A stretch of DNA of 64,000 nucleotides. Origin: Pseudomonadota bacterium (GTDB lineage Bacteria > Pseudomonadota > Gammaproteobacteria > Burkholderiales > Burkholderiaceae_C). Of this stretch, positions 34,562 through 44,133 are shown piece by piece. The translations under genes and the position numbers were made by a program. Position 1 is the first letter of the stretch. Every line of letters starts with the position of its first letter. The DNA lies in contig JAJXTO010000008.1 of assembly GCA_021783695.1 (NCBI GenBank), forward strand, positions 38,227 to 102,226, read 5' to 3'. The notes under the pieces were generated by a model that worked only from the letters and a program-made list of their open reading frames with translations, had not been told where the DNA came from and searched no databases.

Positions 34562-35998
34562 ATGACTCTCAGCATGAATCTGGTCACCCTGCTGTATTTG
34601 CTCGCAGCGGTTTTTTTCATTCAGGCGCTCAAAGGTTTGTCGCACCCGACGACCAGCCGCCGCGGTAATGTGTTCGGTATGGTCGGCATGGCGATTGCCG
34701 TGTTCACCACCGTGGCGCTGATCATCAAAATCGGCGGAGACTCCGGGGCGCTCGGCCTGGGTTATGTGCTCCTCGGTTTGGTGGTTGGCGGCGGAATGGG
34801 GGCCGTGATGGCCAATCGGGTGGAAATGACCAAAATGCCCGAACTCGTTGCCTTCATGCACAGCATGATCGGTCTGGCAGCGGTATTCATTGCCGTGGCA
34901 GCCGTGGCCGAGCCGCATGCCTTCGGCATCGTGCAGGCATCGGGCGATCCGCTGCCGCCGGGTAATCGTATTGAACTGTTCATCGGCACCATCATCGGCG
35001 CAGTGACCTTCAGCGGCTCCGTCATTGCGTTCGGCAAATTATCCGGGCGCTACAAATTCCGGCTGTTCCAGGGCGCTCCGGTGCGGTTTCCTGCGCAGCA
35101 TTGGGTGAATCTGGTGATCGGTCTTGCCGCAATTGCCTGCGGCATCTGGTTTTTCAGCACGCTGTCCTGGACGCCGTTTCTCATCATGATGGCGCTGGCC
35201 TTTGTTCTGGGCGTCCTCATCATTATTCCCATCGGCGGGGCCGACATGCCGGTGGTGGTGTCCATGCTCAACAGTTACTCTGGCTGGGCGGCCGCGGGCA
35301 TCGGTTTTTCGCTCGAAAACAATATGCTCATCATTGCCGGGTCGCTGGTCGGCTCTTCCGGCGCGATTCTGAGCTACATCATGTGCAAGGCGATGAACCG
35401 GTCATTCATCAGCGTGATTCTGGGCGGCTTTGGCGCGGAGGCTTCGAGCAGCGGCGCGCAAACCCAGCAGCGCGCGGTCAAGTCGGGCAGTGCGGATGAC
35501 GCCGCATTCCTGCTGTCAAACGCAGAAACCGTGATTATCGTCCCGGGCTATGGCCTGGCGGTCGCCCGCGCGCAGCATGCGGTCAAGGAACTGGCGCAAA
35601 AACTCACCGAACACGGCGTGAAGGTGAAATACGCCATTCACCCGGTGGCCGGCCGCATGCCTGGCCATATGAATGTGCTGCTCGCGGAAGCCGAAGTTCC
35701 CTACGATCAGGTTTTTGAGATGGATGACATCAACCCTGAATTCGGACAGGCGGATGTGGCGGTGATTCTTGGCGCCAATGACGTTGTCAACCCGGCTGCT
35801 AAAACCGATCCAAAATCGCCGATTGCTGGTATGCCGATTCTCGAGGCCTACAAGGCGAAAACAGTGATCGTGAACAAGCGCTCGATGGCAGCGGGATATG
35901 CGGGTCTGGACAACGAATTGTTCTATATGGACAAGACCATGATGGTGTTCGGTGATGCCAAAAAAGTGGTCGAAGATATCACCAAGGCGATTGAGTAA
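34562..35998 (+). CDS. pntB: NAD(P) transhydrogenase subunit beta
   Basis: The 478-residue protein has an N-terminal membrane domain of about nine helices (1-270) and a C-terminal NADP(H)-binding domain with VIIVPGYGLAVARAQHAVKEL, HPVAGRMPGHMNVLLAEA and VAVILGANDVVNP. With PntAa and PntAb it couples hydride transfer from NADH to NADP+ to proton re-entry across the inner membrane. An internal ATG at 34574 is also possible. A terminator follows. Confidence 0.97.
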   Translation: MTLSMNLVTLLYLLAAVFFIQALKGLSHPTTSRRGNVFGMVGMAIAVFTTVALIIKIGGDSGALGLGYVLLGLVVGGGMGAVMANRVEMTKMPELVAFMHSMIGLAAVFIAVAAVAEPHAFGIVQASGDPLPPGNRIELFIGTIIGAVTFSGSVIAFGKLSGRYKFRLFQGAPVRFPAQHWVNLVIGLAAIACGIWFFSTLSWTPFLIMMALAFVLGVLIIIPIGGADMPVVVSMLNSYSGWAAAGIGFSLENNMLIIAGSLVGSSGAILSYIMCKAMNRSFISVILGGFGAEASSSGAQTQQRAVKSGSADDAAFLLSNAETVIIVPGYGLAVARAQHAVKELAQKLTEHGVKVKYAIHPVAGRMPGHMNVLLAEAEVPYDQVFEMDDINPEFGQADVAVILGANDVVNPAAKTDPKSPIAGMPILEAYKAKTVIVNKRSMAAGYAGLDNELFYMDKTMMVFGDAKKVVEDITKAIE

Positions 35999-36024
35999 TT
36001 TCTGAAAATATTTCGCCGTGTTTG

Positions 36025-36051
36025 AAAGGCCCGCTTGATGCGGGCTTTTTT
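36025..36051 (+). terminator. Intrinsic terminator after pntB
   Basis: A GCCCGC/GCGGGC stem with a TTGAT loop, flanked by AAA and a T6 tract and with one bulged G, follows the pntB stop by about 27 bases. Confidence 0.82.
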
Positions 36052-36110
36052 GTTGGTGATTCTGTCGTATGATCTGCGACGTTTCAACTTTCAACACAGG
36101 AGCGATGCAC

Positions 36111-36410
36111 ATGGCAACGTATAAAGAATTACAATCCCAAATCGAAGCTCTCAAACAACAGGCCGAGGCCCAGCGCAAGTCGGAGATTGCGGCAGTCGTG
36201 TCGGATATTCGCGCAAAAATGGACGAATACGGCATTACCCTGGCCGATCTCGGCTCGCGCCGCACTGGGGCTTCTTCCAAAGGATCGACTGTTGCGCCGA
36301 AATACCGCAATGCACAAACCGGAGAAACCTGGACCGGACGTGGCAAGATGCCGCGCTGGCTGCAGAATGCAGTCGACAGCGGCAAGTCCAAGGAATCGTT
36401 CCTGATCTGA
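36111..36410 (+). CDS. H-NS family histone-like protein
   Basis: The 99-residue protein has an N-terminal coiled coil (about 1-45) for oligomerisation and the C-terminal DNA-binding motif YRNAQTGETWTGRGKMPRWL, in which TWTGRG matches the H-NS AT-hook-like core. It should bind curved or AT-rich DNA and silence genes. The ATG at 36111 is eight bases after AGGAG; an in-frame ATG at 36105 is too close to it. It is a single-gene unit between terminators. Confidence 0.94.
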   Translation: MATYKELQSQIEALKQQAEAQRKSEIAAVVSDIRAKMDEYGITLADLGSRRTGASSKGSTVAPKYRNAQTGETWTGRGKMPRWLQNAVDSGKSKESFLI

Positions 36411-36460
36411 GTTGCGGACTTTTGCCGGGCGTCGCCAATCGCGCTGGCCGCGCCGGGCGC

Positions 36461-36496
36461 AAAGATAAAACCGGGGCATTCCCCGGTTTTATCTTT
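36461..36496. terminator. Strong symmetric terminator after the H-NS gene
   Basis: Two perfect 16-base arms (AAAGATAAAACCGGGG and its complement) enclose CATT. The A/T-rich outer arms give T tracts in both directions, so it can terminate either strand; on the plus strand it ends the H-NS transcript. Confidence 0.87.
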
Positions 36497-36571
36497 GGTG
36501 CTTTCGTTCCGACATGACGATTACAAGTTGTGGTGTCTTTGATGACGGAAAATGGCGAGCATAGAGTCATC

Positions 36572-37363
36572 ATGTCGATGAGCGATGCAATGAACGACGG
36601 CAAAACTCCAATCTGGGCGGCGCGTAGTGGCTGGTGGGGGCGTCTGCAACCGGGCGAGAAGGCGCGGGTGGTGTCTGAGGTGAGTTATCAGTCCGTGTGC
36701 AGCGGGGAGCCCTTGCAGCGTTATGGCACGCCTGCGTTGTATTGGATCGGGGTGATTTCCGGTCTTGCCAAATTCATTGTCACGACGGCGAGCGGAAAGC
36801 CGCTGGTCTATTCCGGCATCGGCACCGGAGGCTGGTTTGGCGAAGGTACCCTGATGCGCCGGGGAATCTGGCGTTATCAGGCGCTCGCCATCAGGGATTG
36901 CGAACTGGTGCTGGTTCCGCGGGAGACGTTTCTCTGGCTGCTGGAACGCAATATCGGTTTCAGCCATTATCTGCTGTAGCAACTCAATGATCGCCTGGAA
37001 CTGATGACGCTGCAGGCGCTGGATGATCATCAGGGCGGGGCGGAATCCATCGTTGCGCGCACTCTGCGCCATTTGTTTCACCCGCTGGCGGGGGCGCATG
37101 GCGGCGCATTACGGGTGACGCAGTCTGAAATCGGGCAACTCTGCAATTTGTCGCGCCAACGGGTGAATCAGGCGTTTCAGCGGCTGCAGGCGGACGGTGT
37201 GCTGCATTTGCAGTATGGCGTCGTGGAAATTATTGATCAAAACAAATTGCGCGCCTGGGAGCTCCGCAGCCTGAGTGCCCGAAGCGGCGCAAAGCTGTCA
37301 CAGGGTTCGAGTGAGATCTCTGACAGTGGGGGCGAGTCGACGCGGCACCAGAAGGGCACTTAG
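36572..37363 (+). pseudogene. Crp/Fnr-family regulator interrupted by an in-frame TAG
   Basis: Codons 1-135 encode a cyclic-nucleotide-type sensor domain (for example YWIGVISGLAKFIVTT and GTGGWFGEGTLMRRG). Codon 136 (36977-36979) is TAG, and the same frame continues at once with QLNDRLELMTLQALDD and a helix-turn-helix of Crp type (TQSEIGQLCNLSRQRVNQAFQRLQADG) to 37363. A Gln codon CAG at this position would restore an uninterrupted protein of about 263 residues. The most likely explanation is a single C-to-T nonsense change, or a base-calling error; readthrough is less likely. The first part could make a sensor-only protein. It converges with the TPMT-like gene, overlapping by four bases. Confidence 0.85.
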
Positions 37364-37986
37364 TCCATCGCCCCGATTCGGCTGGGGGCCAGCACAAGCG
37401 CCAGCTCGGCTGATCCGCCTGGATGCGGGACGCGCGGATAGGGCGGTTTGGGCCATTGCCACAGGGTGGACGGGAAGACCGCACGCATCGCCAGAATGTC
37501 GCAGTGATAGGGCGGGCCCTGAATCCAGCCTTCCTCAGCGCCGGGTTTGGCGGTCTGCATGAACAGAGCAAAGAGCCGACCCTGCGGCTGCAGCCAGCGA
37601 TGCAGGCGCCGCGCGTAGAGGGCCCAGTCGTCCGGGTAGAGTGCGCACAGGCAGGTCTGCTCCCAGATGACATCGAACGCTTGCGGCGCATCCCATTGAC
37701 GCACGTCGGCCTGCAGCACCTCGGCTTGCAATCCGTGGCCGCGCAGGCGATGCCTGAGCAGGTCGACCGCCTGCTGGGCGTAGTCCAGCGCAGTGACCTC
37801 GAAACCGGCGGCGGCCAGATGCAAGACTTCATGTCCCGCGCCGCACCCCGGAACCAGAATGCGGCAAGGCTGCAATTCGCCGGAGGCCAGGCAGCGCAGC
37901 AGTTGCGGGTGGACGCCGCCGCGATCCCATCCTGTGGTGTGCGAGCGGTAGCGTTCGTTCCAGAACTCGAGGGTGGGGCCGGACAT
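37360..37986 (-). CDS. TPMT-like S-adenosylmethionine methyltransferase
   Basis: The 208-residue protein shows FWNERYRSHTTGWDRGGVHP at the start and the SAM-binding motif ILVPGCGAGHEVLHLAAAGFEVTALD, followed by FDVIWEQTCLCAL, all as in the thiopurine S-methyltransferase family. Bacterial members methylate thiol or selenium/tellurium compounds or are of unknown substrate. No signal peptide is seen. It diverges from mlaF. Confidence 0.9.
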   Translation of the reverse strand: MSGPTLEFWNERYRSHTTGWDRGGVHPQLLRCLASGELQPCRILVPGCGAGHEVLHLAAAGFEVTALDYAQQAVDLLRHRLRGHGLQAEVLQADVRQWDAPQAFDVIWEQTCLCALYPDDWALYARRLHRWLQPQGRLFALFMQTAKPGAEEGWIQGPPYHCDILAMRAVFPSTLWQWPKPPYPRVPHPGGSAELALVLAPSRIGAMD

Positions 37987-38159
37987 GTGCGGAAATGTTC
38001 CAGAAAAGGGAGTTGATCCTACTGCGCAGTCCTTCGGCGTGGTTCGGCAGGCAGATCGGGAAATCCCTAGAATGATCTGCTGTCTTCAATGCAATTGGTC
38101 CGGTCGAAGTTTGATGGCGCATTGCAATATCGCCCTTGAAAGCCGCTTTCACAGATCCC

Positions 38160-38996
38160 ATGCCCGTGTCATCCGCCTCAGCCATCGTTCAGATCGACGC
38201 ACTCGATTTCGGCTACGGTGAGCGCCTGATCCTGCGCAATATCGACATGGCCATCCGCCCCGGCCAGGTGGTCGCCGTCATGGGTGCATCGGGCGGTGGC
38301 AAGACCACGCTGTTGCGGCTCATTGGTGGACAGATCAAGCCGCAGCGCGGTTCGGTCCGGTTCGAGGGGAAAGATCTCGCGGGTGCCAATCAGAACCAGA
38401 TTTTCGCCATGCGACGGCGCATGGGCATGTTGTTCCAGTTCGGGGCGCTGTTCACGGACATGAGCGTGTTCGACAACGTCGCCTTTCCGCTGCGTGAGCA
38501 CACTGATCTTCCGGCCTCGATGATTCGCGATCTGGTGCTGATGAAGCTCAACGCGGTGGGGCTGCGTGGCGCACGCGATCTTTATCCAGCCGAGCTCTCC
38601 GGTGGCATGGCGCGGCGCGTGGCCATGGCCCGGGCCATCGCACTTGATCCGGCGCTGGTGATGTATGACGAACCTTTCGCCGGGCTCGATCCCATTTCGC
38701 TGGGCATCTCGGCACGATTGATCCGCAGCTTGAACGATGCGCTCGGCTTGACCAGCATCGTGGTCTCACACGATGTCGAGGTGACCTTCGACATCGCCGA
38801 TTATGTCTACATCCTCGGTAACGGCAGTCTGATTGCCCACGGCACGCCGCAACAGATGCGCGAGAGCGCCGATCCGCTGGTGCATCAGTTCGTGCGCGGC
38901 GAGCCGGACGGCCCGGTGCATTTTCATTACCCCGCGGCAGCCATTGACGACGATTTTTTGCGCTCGGCGGCGGCGGGGCACAGGGGGCGCGCATGA
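38160..38996 (+). CDS. mlaF: Phospholipid ABC transporter ATPase MlaF
   Basis: The 278-residue ATPase has Walker A GASGGGKT, the signature LSGGMARRVAMARAIALDP and Walker B LVMYDEPFAGLDP. It matches MlaF, which with MlaE, MlaD and MlaB moves phospholipids between the inner membrane and the periplasmic carrier MlaC to keep outer-membrane lipid asymmetry. I chose the ATG at 38160 over a TTG at 38136. The mlaE start overlaps its stop by four bases. Confidence 0.95.
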   Translation: MPVSSASAIVQIDALDFGYGERLILRNIDMAIRPGQVVAVMGASGGGKTTLLRLIGGQIKPQRGSVRFEGKDLAGANQNQIFAMRRRMGMLFQFGALFTDMSVFDNVAFPLREHTDLPASMIRDLVLMKLNAVGLRGARDLYPAELSGGMARRVAMARAIALDPALVMYDEPFAGLDPISLGISARLIRSLNDALGLTSIVVSHDVEVTFDIADYVYILGNGSLIAHGTPQQMRESADPLVHQFVRGEPDGPVHFHYPAAAIDDDFLRSAAAGHRGRA

Positions 38997-39778
38997 TGGT
39001 CACAGACAGGTTGGTCTCCATCGGCGCGGGCACGCGCAAACTGCTGGGCGATCTGGGTTATGCCGCGCGGCTGTTCGCACGGCTGATGCTGCTGGTCGGA
39101 CGCGTGTTCATGCGCCCGGGGCTGCTGATTCAGCAGATGTATTTTCTCGGCAATCTGTCGCTGGTCATCATCGCCGTGTCCGGGCTGTTCGTCGGTTTCG
39201 TGCTGGGCCTGCAGGGGTACTACACCCTGTCGCGCTACGGTTCATCGAGCGCACTCGGTGTGCTGGTGGCGCTGTCGCTGGTGCGCGAACTCGGCCCGGT
39301 GGTCACAGCCTTGCTGTTTGCCGGCCGCGCTGGTACCTCGCTCACCGCCGAAATCGGGCTCATGAAGGCCGGCGAGCAAATCGCCGCAATGGAAATGATG
39401 GCAGTCGACCCTGTGGTGCGCGTGCTCGCGCCGAGGTTCTGGGCCGGGGTCATTGTCATGCCCCTGCTGGCTGCGGTGTTCAGCGCCGTGGGCATCATCG
39501 GTGGCTATATCGTCGGTGTAGTGATGATCGGGGTCGATGCCGGCCAGTTCTGGTCGCAGATGCAAAGCGGTGTCGATGTGTTCAAGGATGTCGGCAACGG
39601 CGTGATCAAAAGCATGGTGTTTGGCCTGGCCGTGACTTTCATTGCGCTGCTGCAAGGCTGGCGCAGTCAGCCCACGCCGGAAGGCGTTTCGCGCGCGACG
39701 ACGCGGACCGTCGTCATCGCTTCGCTGTCGGTTCTGGCACTGGATTTTGTGCTGACCGCCATGATGTTCAGCACCTGA
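38993..39778 (+). CDS. mlaE: Phospholipid ABC transporter permease MlaE
   Basis: The 261-residue membrane protein has about five helices and the MlaE hallmarks VRELGPVVTALLFAGRAGTSLTAEIG and the MKAGEQIAAMEMMAVDP loop. It forms the membrane core of the Mla complex. It overlaps mlaF by ATGA, and mlaD follows 27 bases after its stop. Confidence 0.96.
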   Translation: MMVTDRLVSIGAGTRKLLGDLGYAARLFARLMLLVGRVFMRPGLLIQQMYFLGNLSLVIIAVSGLFVGFVLGLQGYYTLSRYGSSSALGVLVALSLVRELGPVVTALLFAGRAGTSLTAEIGLMKAGEQIAAMEMMAVDPVVRVLAPRFWAGVIVMPLLAAVFSAVGIIGGYIVGVVMIGVDAGQFWSQMQSGVDVFKDVGNGVIKSMVFGLAVTFIALLQGWRSQPTPEGVSRATTRTVVIASLSVLALDFVLTAMMFST

Positions 39779-39805
39779 GGGCACGAGGCCCTGGAGTTGT
39801 CGCAA

Positions 39806-40282
39806 ATGAATCAACGGAAAACAGATCTCTGGGTTGGCATTCTGGTCGTGCTGGGTGCAGCCGCCCTGCTGTTCCTGGCGCTCAAGGCGGGCAACCTGCT
39901 GCAGATCAATTGGGGGCCGACTTATACGGTGACCGCGCGTTTCGACAATATCGGCGGGCTGAAGGCTGATGCGCCGGTCAAGAGCGCCGGCGTGGTGGTC
40001 GGGCGCGTGACCTCGATCACCTTTGACAATCAGACCTTCCAGGCCGATGTGCACATGGCCATCGACCAGCGGTTCAAGTTCCCGGTGGATACCTCGGCCA
40101 AGATTCTCACGGCCGGCTTGCTCGGCGATCAGTACATCGATTTCAGTCCCGGCGGCAGTGAGAAGAACCTCGCCAATGGTTCAGTCATCCGCAACACCCA
40201 GTCAGCCGTGGTGCTGGAGAACCTGATCGGCCAGTTTCTCTACAACAAAGCGGCGTCCAGCGGGGCGGGAGGCGGTCAATGA
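39806..40282 (+). CDS. mlaD: MlaD, MCE-domain lipid-transport protein
   Basis: The 158-residue protein has one N-terminal membrane helix (about 9-30) and a single MCE domain with VTARFDNIGGLKADAPVKSAGVVVGRV and ILTAGLLGDQYIDFSPG. It forms the periplasmic hexamer of the Mla complex. I chose the ATG at 39806; a TTG at 39797 is also in frame. The mlaA start overlaps its stop. Confidence 0.95.
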   Translation: MNQRKTDLWVGILVVLGAAALLFLALKAGNLLQINWGPTYTVTARFDNIGGLKADAPVKSAGVVVGRVTSITFDNQTFQADVHMAIDQRFKFPVDTSAKILTAGLLGDQYIDFSPGGSEKNLANGSVIRNTQSAVVLENLIGQFLYNKAASSGAGGGQ

Positions 40283-41091
40283 AGCAACTCGTTCGTTTTC
40301 TGCCAATGCTGGCGCTGGCCGCGTTGGGTGGTTGTGCCACGCACAATCCGCAAGATCCGCTTGAGCCCTATAACCGTGCGATGTTCACCATCAACGACAA
40401 GGTGGACCGGGCCGTGCTCAAGCCAGTCGCCACCGGCTACAAGAACATCACGCCGACGCCCATTCGTCACGGCGTCACCAATTTCTTTGGCAATTTCGGC
40501 GACGTGTGGTCGATGACCAATGACTTCCTCCAGGGCAATGTGCATGACGGCCTGAGCACCTTCATGCGGGTTGGCGTCAACTCGGTGTTCGGGTTGTTCG
40601 GCACCCTGGACATCGCCACCGAGATGGGGATCTACAAGCATCCCAACGATTTCGGTCTCACCCTGGCGCGCTGGGGCATGGGCTCCGGGCCGTATGTGGT
40701 GCTGCCGTTTTACGGGCCGAGCACAGTGCGCGATGCTGCGGGTACCGGCGTGTTTCTGGCATATGGGCCAACCGCACAGGTCAGCCCACCGAGCGCCAGC
40801 TACGGCGCGCTGGCGCTGAACCTGGTGAATACCCGCGCCAATCTGCTTGACGCCTCCAACCTGTTCGACCAGATCGCGCTCGATCCCTATGTGTTCACTC
40901 GCAGCGCTTACGAGCAGCGGCGCAAATCGCAGGTCCAAGAGGTGCGCGATCGCCCGATCATCGACCTCGGCGAGCCCAATCCGCTGGCGCCATACAGCTA
41001 TGGCCCGGTGCAGGACGGCATCTTGAACGTCGCGCCCAAAGCGCCACCCGAGGCGGCCAGCGCAGCAAAGCCGGACGCCGCCTCCCCCTGA
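40279..41091 (+). CDS. mlaA: Outer-membrane lipoprotein MlaA (VacJ)
   Basis: The 270-residue protein has a lipobox LGGCATH (cysteine about residue 18) and the VacJ features DPLEPYNRAMFTIND, DFLQGNVHDGLSTFMRVGVNS and GPYVVLPFYGPSTVRDAAG. It removes mislocalised phospholipids from the outer leaflet and hands them to MlaC. The C-terminal 50 residues are Pro/Ala-rich and low in complexity. It sits inside the mla operon rather than elsewhere, the usual arrangement in Burkholderiales. Confidence 0.96.
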   Translation: MKQLVRFLPMLALAALGGCATHNPQDPLEPYNRAMFTINDKVDRAVLKPVATGYKNITPTPIRHGVTNFFGNFGDVWSMTNDFLQGNVHDGLSTFMRVGVNSVFGLFGTLDIATEMGIYKHPNDFGLTLARWGMGSGPYVVLPFYGPSTVRDAAGTGVFLAYGPTAQVSPPSASYGALALNLVNTRANLLDASNLFDQIALDPYVFTRSAYEQRRKSQVQEVRDRPIIDLGEPNPLAPYSYGPVQDGILNVAPKAPPEAASAAKPDAASP

Positions 41092-41158
41092 ACAAGCGAC
41101 CGCTGTCATCCTGCGGGCTGACGGCGCGTTAACCAACAACAACACCGGAGAACCTCCC

Positions 41159-41797
41159 ATGCTTCGACGCCACTTCATGGCTTTTTCCCTGTCCTTTGTC
41201 GCGCTGATGGCGAGCCTGCCCGTGGCCGCCCGTGCGGCAGACGCGCAGACCCCGCCGCAACTGATCGAGACCATGTCCAACGAGATCATTCGCGATGTGC
41301 AGCAAGACCCGAAGCTGCGCACCGGCAATCCCGAGGTGGTCATGCAGTTTGTCGAGAACAAAATCCTGCCGAATGTGGATTTCCAGAAAATCACCCAGAG
41401 CGCCGTAGGCCGCTACTGGCGCGAAGCCTCGCCCGCGCAGCGCACGGCACTGGAGCAGCAATTCAAGCAACTGCTGGTCTATACCTACGCCGGTGCGGTC
41501 AAGCAGATCAAGGATCAGAAGGTCAAGGTGCTGCCTTACCGCGAACCGGCCAACGCGCAGGATGTGACGGTGCGCACCCGCGTGATCAACAACGGCGAGC
41601 CCCTGCAACTCGACTATCGCCTGGAAAGCACCCAGGCCGGCTGGAAAATCACCGATGTCAATGTGATGGGCATCTGGCTGGTCGATAACTACCGCAGCGT
41701 GTTCGCGCAGGAAATCGGACAGAAGGGCATCGATGGCCTGATCGCCACGCTCAAGGAAAAAAACCAGAGTCTGGCGCAGGCCAAGTCGGCTGGTTGA
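41159..41797 (+). CDS. mlaC: Periplasmic phospholipid carrier MlaC
   Basis: The 212-residue protein has a signal peptide (ending near ARAAD) and the MlaC/Ttg2 fold, with VENKILPNVDFQKITQSAVGRYWR and QLDYRLESTQAGWKITDVNVMG. It ferries phospholipid between MlaA and MlaD across the periplasm. It lies between mlaA (67 bases upstream) and mlaB (16 bases downstream). Confidence 0.95.
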   Translation: MLRRHFMAFSLSFVALMASLPVAARAADAQTPPQLIETMSNEIIRDVQQDPKLRTGNPEVVMQFVENKILPNVDFQKITQSAVGRYWREASPAQRTALEQQFKQLLVYTYAGAVKQIKDQKVKVLPYREPANAQDVTVRTRVINNGEPLQLDYRLESTQAGWKITDVNVMGIWLVDNYRSVFAQEIGQKGIDGLIATLKEKNQSLAQAKSAG

Positions 41798-41813
41798 CTC
41801 TGCCGCCATCATC

Positions 41814-42092
41814 ATGCCTTTGTTCACTCTGCCAGCCGAACTGACACTGGACACCGCCACTGCTGTGCGGCGTCAGGCCATGTCGGCACTGGCTGCGCAA
41901 GCCACGCCCTGGGAGGTGGATGCCAGCGCGCTGCAGACCTTTGATTCCGCAGGGCTTGCGCTGCTGCTCGAACTGCGTCGCGCCGCGCCGCAACAGGCGC
42001 TGCAGGTTCGCGGTGCGCCCAAGCGCCTGCGCGATCTGACCAAGGCTTACGGACTGGATTTCCTGCTCGTCCCGGCGGCCGCCCAGCCCTGA
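41814..42092 (+). CDS. mlaB: STAS-domain protein MlaB
   Basis: The 92-residue STAS-domain protein contains WEVDASALQTFDSAGLALLLELRR, with the conserved serine-bearing loop. MlaB binds MlaF and stabilises the Mla complex on the cytoplasmic face. It ends the mla set and is followed after 67 bases by another ABC transporter. Confidence 0.9.
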   Translation: MPLFTLPAELTLDTATAVRRQAMSALAAQATPWEVDASALQTFDSAGLALLLELRRAAPQQALQVRGAPKRLRDLTKAYGLDFLLVPAAAQP

Positions 42093-42159
42093 ACATTTCC
42101 TCTGCGTCCGTACGGGGCGGCGCATTGCGTCGGTTCATCGGGCGCTTGCTGTTTTCCCC

Positions 42160-43056
42160 ATGACCTCCACTGCAGCAGTTTCCTTTGATCATGTCGAGAA
42201 GCGCTACGGCCAGCACACGGCGGTCGATGGCGTCGCACTCGATCTTGCCGAGGGCGAGTTTTTCGGCCTGCTCGGCCCCAACGGCGCGGGCAAGACCACG
42301 CTGATCAGCATGCTCGCCGGACTCACCCGCCCCACCTCTGGCCGGGTGCTGGTGCAGGGCCACGATGTGCAACTCGACGCCGCCGCCGCCCGCCGCGTGC
42401 TGGGTGTGGTGCCGCAGGAGCTGGTGTTCGATCCGTTCTTCACCGTGCGCCAGGTGCTGCGCATCCAGTCGGGTTATTTCGGTTTCCGGCAGAACGATCT
42501 GTGGATCGATGAACTGCTGCACAACCTCGGGCTGGCCGCGCAGGCGGACAAGAACATGCGCGCGCTGTCCGGTGGCATGAAGCGCCGTGTGATGGTGGCG
42601 CAGGCGCTGGTGCATCGCCCGCAGGTCATCGTGCTGGATGAGCCGACCGCCGGAGTGGATGTGGAGCTGCGTCAGTCGCTATGGGAGTTCATCGCCCGGC
42701 TGAATGCCGAAGGGCATACCGTGCTGCTGACCACACATTACCTCGAAGAGGCCGAGGCGTTGTGCAAGCGCATTGCCGTGATCAAGAGCGGCAAGGTGGT
42801 TGCGCTCGACCGCACCGAGGCACTGTTGCAGCGGTTCGCGTCGTCGGTGCTGTATTTCCGCCTGCTCAAAGGGCAACTGCCAGCAAACATGGGCACGGAG
42901 CAGAACGGGCGTGTGGCGCTTCCCGTGCATGGCGCGCAGGAGGTGGAGCATGCGCTGGCCGCACTGCGCCAGGCTGGCTGCGAGATCGACGAACTCGAAC
43001 TGCGCCGCGCCGATCTGGAAGACGTGTTTCTCGAACTCATCGGAGCCACCAGGTGA
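42160..43056 (+). CDS. ABC-2 type exporter ATPase (YadG-like)
   Basis: The 298-residue ATPase has Walker A GPNGAGKT, the signature LSGGMKRRVMVAQALVHRP and Walker B VIVLDEPTAGVDVE. The last 80 residues are an accessory domain. It pairs with the ABC-2 permease whose GTG start overlaps its stop (GTGA). YadGH-like exporters commonly lie between mla and murA in this order, but the substrate is not known. Confidence 0.93.
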   Translation: MTSTAAVSFDHVEKRYGQHTAVDGVALDLAEGEFFGLLGPNGAGKTTLISMLAGLTRPTSGRVLVQGHDVQLDAAAARRVLGVVPQELVFDPFFTVRQVLRIQSGYFGFRQNDLWIDELLHNLGLAAQADKNMRALSGGMKRRVMVAQALVHRPQVIVLDEPTAGVDVELRQSLWEFIARLNAEGHTVLLTTHYLEEAEALCKRIAVIKSGKVVALDRTEALLQRFASSVLYFRLLKGQLPANMGTEQNGRVALPVHGAQEVEHALAALRQAGCEIDELELRRADLEDVFLELIGATR

Positions 43057-43808
43057 CCGGCCTGTACACCCTGCTGCAAAAGGAGCTCCAGCGCTTTCTC
43101 AAGGTGGGCTTCCAGACCGTGGCCGCGCCCGTGGTCACGGCCTTGCTGTATCTGCTGATCTTTTCGCACGCCTTCACCGCGCACATGCAGGTGTTCGGCC
43201 ATGTGCCGTACACCGCCTTCCTCATTCCCGGGCTGATGATGATGAGCGTGCTGCAGAACGCGTTTGCCAACACCTCGTCCTCGCTCATTCAGTCCAAGAT
43301 CACCGGCAATCTGGTGTTCGTGCTGCTGTCGCCGCTCAAACCCTGGGAACTGTTCGTCGCTTATGTGGGCGCTTCGGTGCTGCGCGGGCTGATCGTCGGC
43401 TCCGGGGTGTTGCTGGTGACGGTGTGGTTCGTGCCCCTGACCTTTGCCCACCCGTTGTGGATTCTGGTGTTCGCCATCCTGGGCGCCGCCATGCTGGGCG
43501 CGCTGGGGCTGATTGCCGGCATCTGGGCGGAAAAGTTCGACCAGATGGCGGCATTCCAGAACTTCATCATCACCCCGGCGACGTTTCTGTCAGGCGTGTT
43601 CTACTCGGTGCACAGCCTGCCTGGCTTCTGGAAAGTGGCGTCGCACCTCAACCCGTTTTTCTACCTGATCGACGGCTTCCGCTACGGTTTTTTCGGCGCC
43701 GGCGATGTCTCGCCCTGGATCAGCCTGCTGGCGGCGCTGCTCGGCAATCTGCTGTGCGGCGGCATTGCCCTGGCGATGCTGATGCGCGGCACCAAACTGC
43801 GGAATTGA
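43053..43808 (+). CDS. ABC-2 type exporter permease (YadH-like)
   Basis: The 251-residue protein has six hydrophobic helices and the ABC-2 features [25 protein letters not shown] and [23 protein letters not shown] chose the GTG at 43053, which overlaps the ATPase stop codon. It works with the preceding ATPase as an inner-membrane exporter of unknown substrate. Confidence 0.93.
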   Translation: MTGLYTLLQKELQRFLKVGFQTVAAPVVTALLYLLIFSHAFTAHMQVFGHVPYTAFLIPGLMMMSVLQNAFANTSSSLIQSKITGNLVFVLLSPLKPWELFVAYVGASVLRGLIVGSGVLLVTVWFVPLTFAHPLWILVFAILGAAMLGALGLIAGIWAEKFDQMAAFQNFIITPATFLSGVFYSVHSLPGFWKVASHLNPFFYLIDGFRYGFFGAGDVSPWISLLAALLGNLLCGGIALAMLMRGTKLRN

Positions 43809-43810
43809 CG

Positions 43811-44062
43811 ATGCCCTTACCGACTCCACAAGACCTTCACCGCTACATCGCCGCCGGACTGGAGTGCAGCCATCTGCAGATCGAGGGCGATGGCCAGCAT
43901 TTCTACGCCACCATCGTCAGCCCGGCGTTCGAGGGGCGCAGCCGGGTGCAGCGGCATCAACTGGTCTACGCCGCTCTGGGCGGGCGCATGCGCGCCGAAA
44001 TCCACGCACTGTCGATGAAGACGCTCACCCCGCAGGAATTCGCGGCATTGCCGAGCGCCTAA
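43811..44062 (+). CDS. BolA-family protein (IbaG-like)
   Basis: The 83-residue protein matches the BolA fold: a helix, [28 protein letters not shown] with the conserved [12 protein letters not shown] helix, and [15 protein letters not shown] at the end. BolA/IbaG proteins bind Fe-S clusters with monothiol glutaredoxins. It begins two bases after the permease stop and lies just before murA, an order common in proteobacteria. Confidence 0.9.
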   Translation: MPLPTPQDLHRYIAAGLECSHLQIEGDGQHFYATIVSPAFEGRSRVQRHQLVYAALGGRMRAEIHALSMKTLTPQEFAALPSA

Positions 44063-44133
44063 AATCTGCCACTTTTCGCACGCGCGGATGCGTGCTTGCC
44101 CGGCAGCGCAAGACTGTCGGCCTGAAGGTCGTC

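Noticed and set aside
36069..36110. Longer start for the H-NS gene
   Set aside because: The ribosome site AGGAG lies eight bases before 36111, and the N-terminus there is family-typical.
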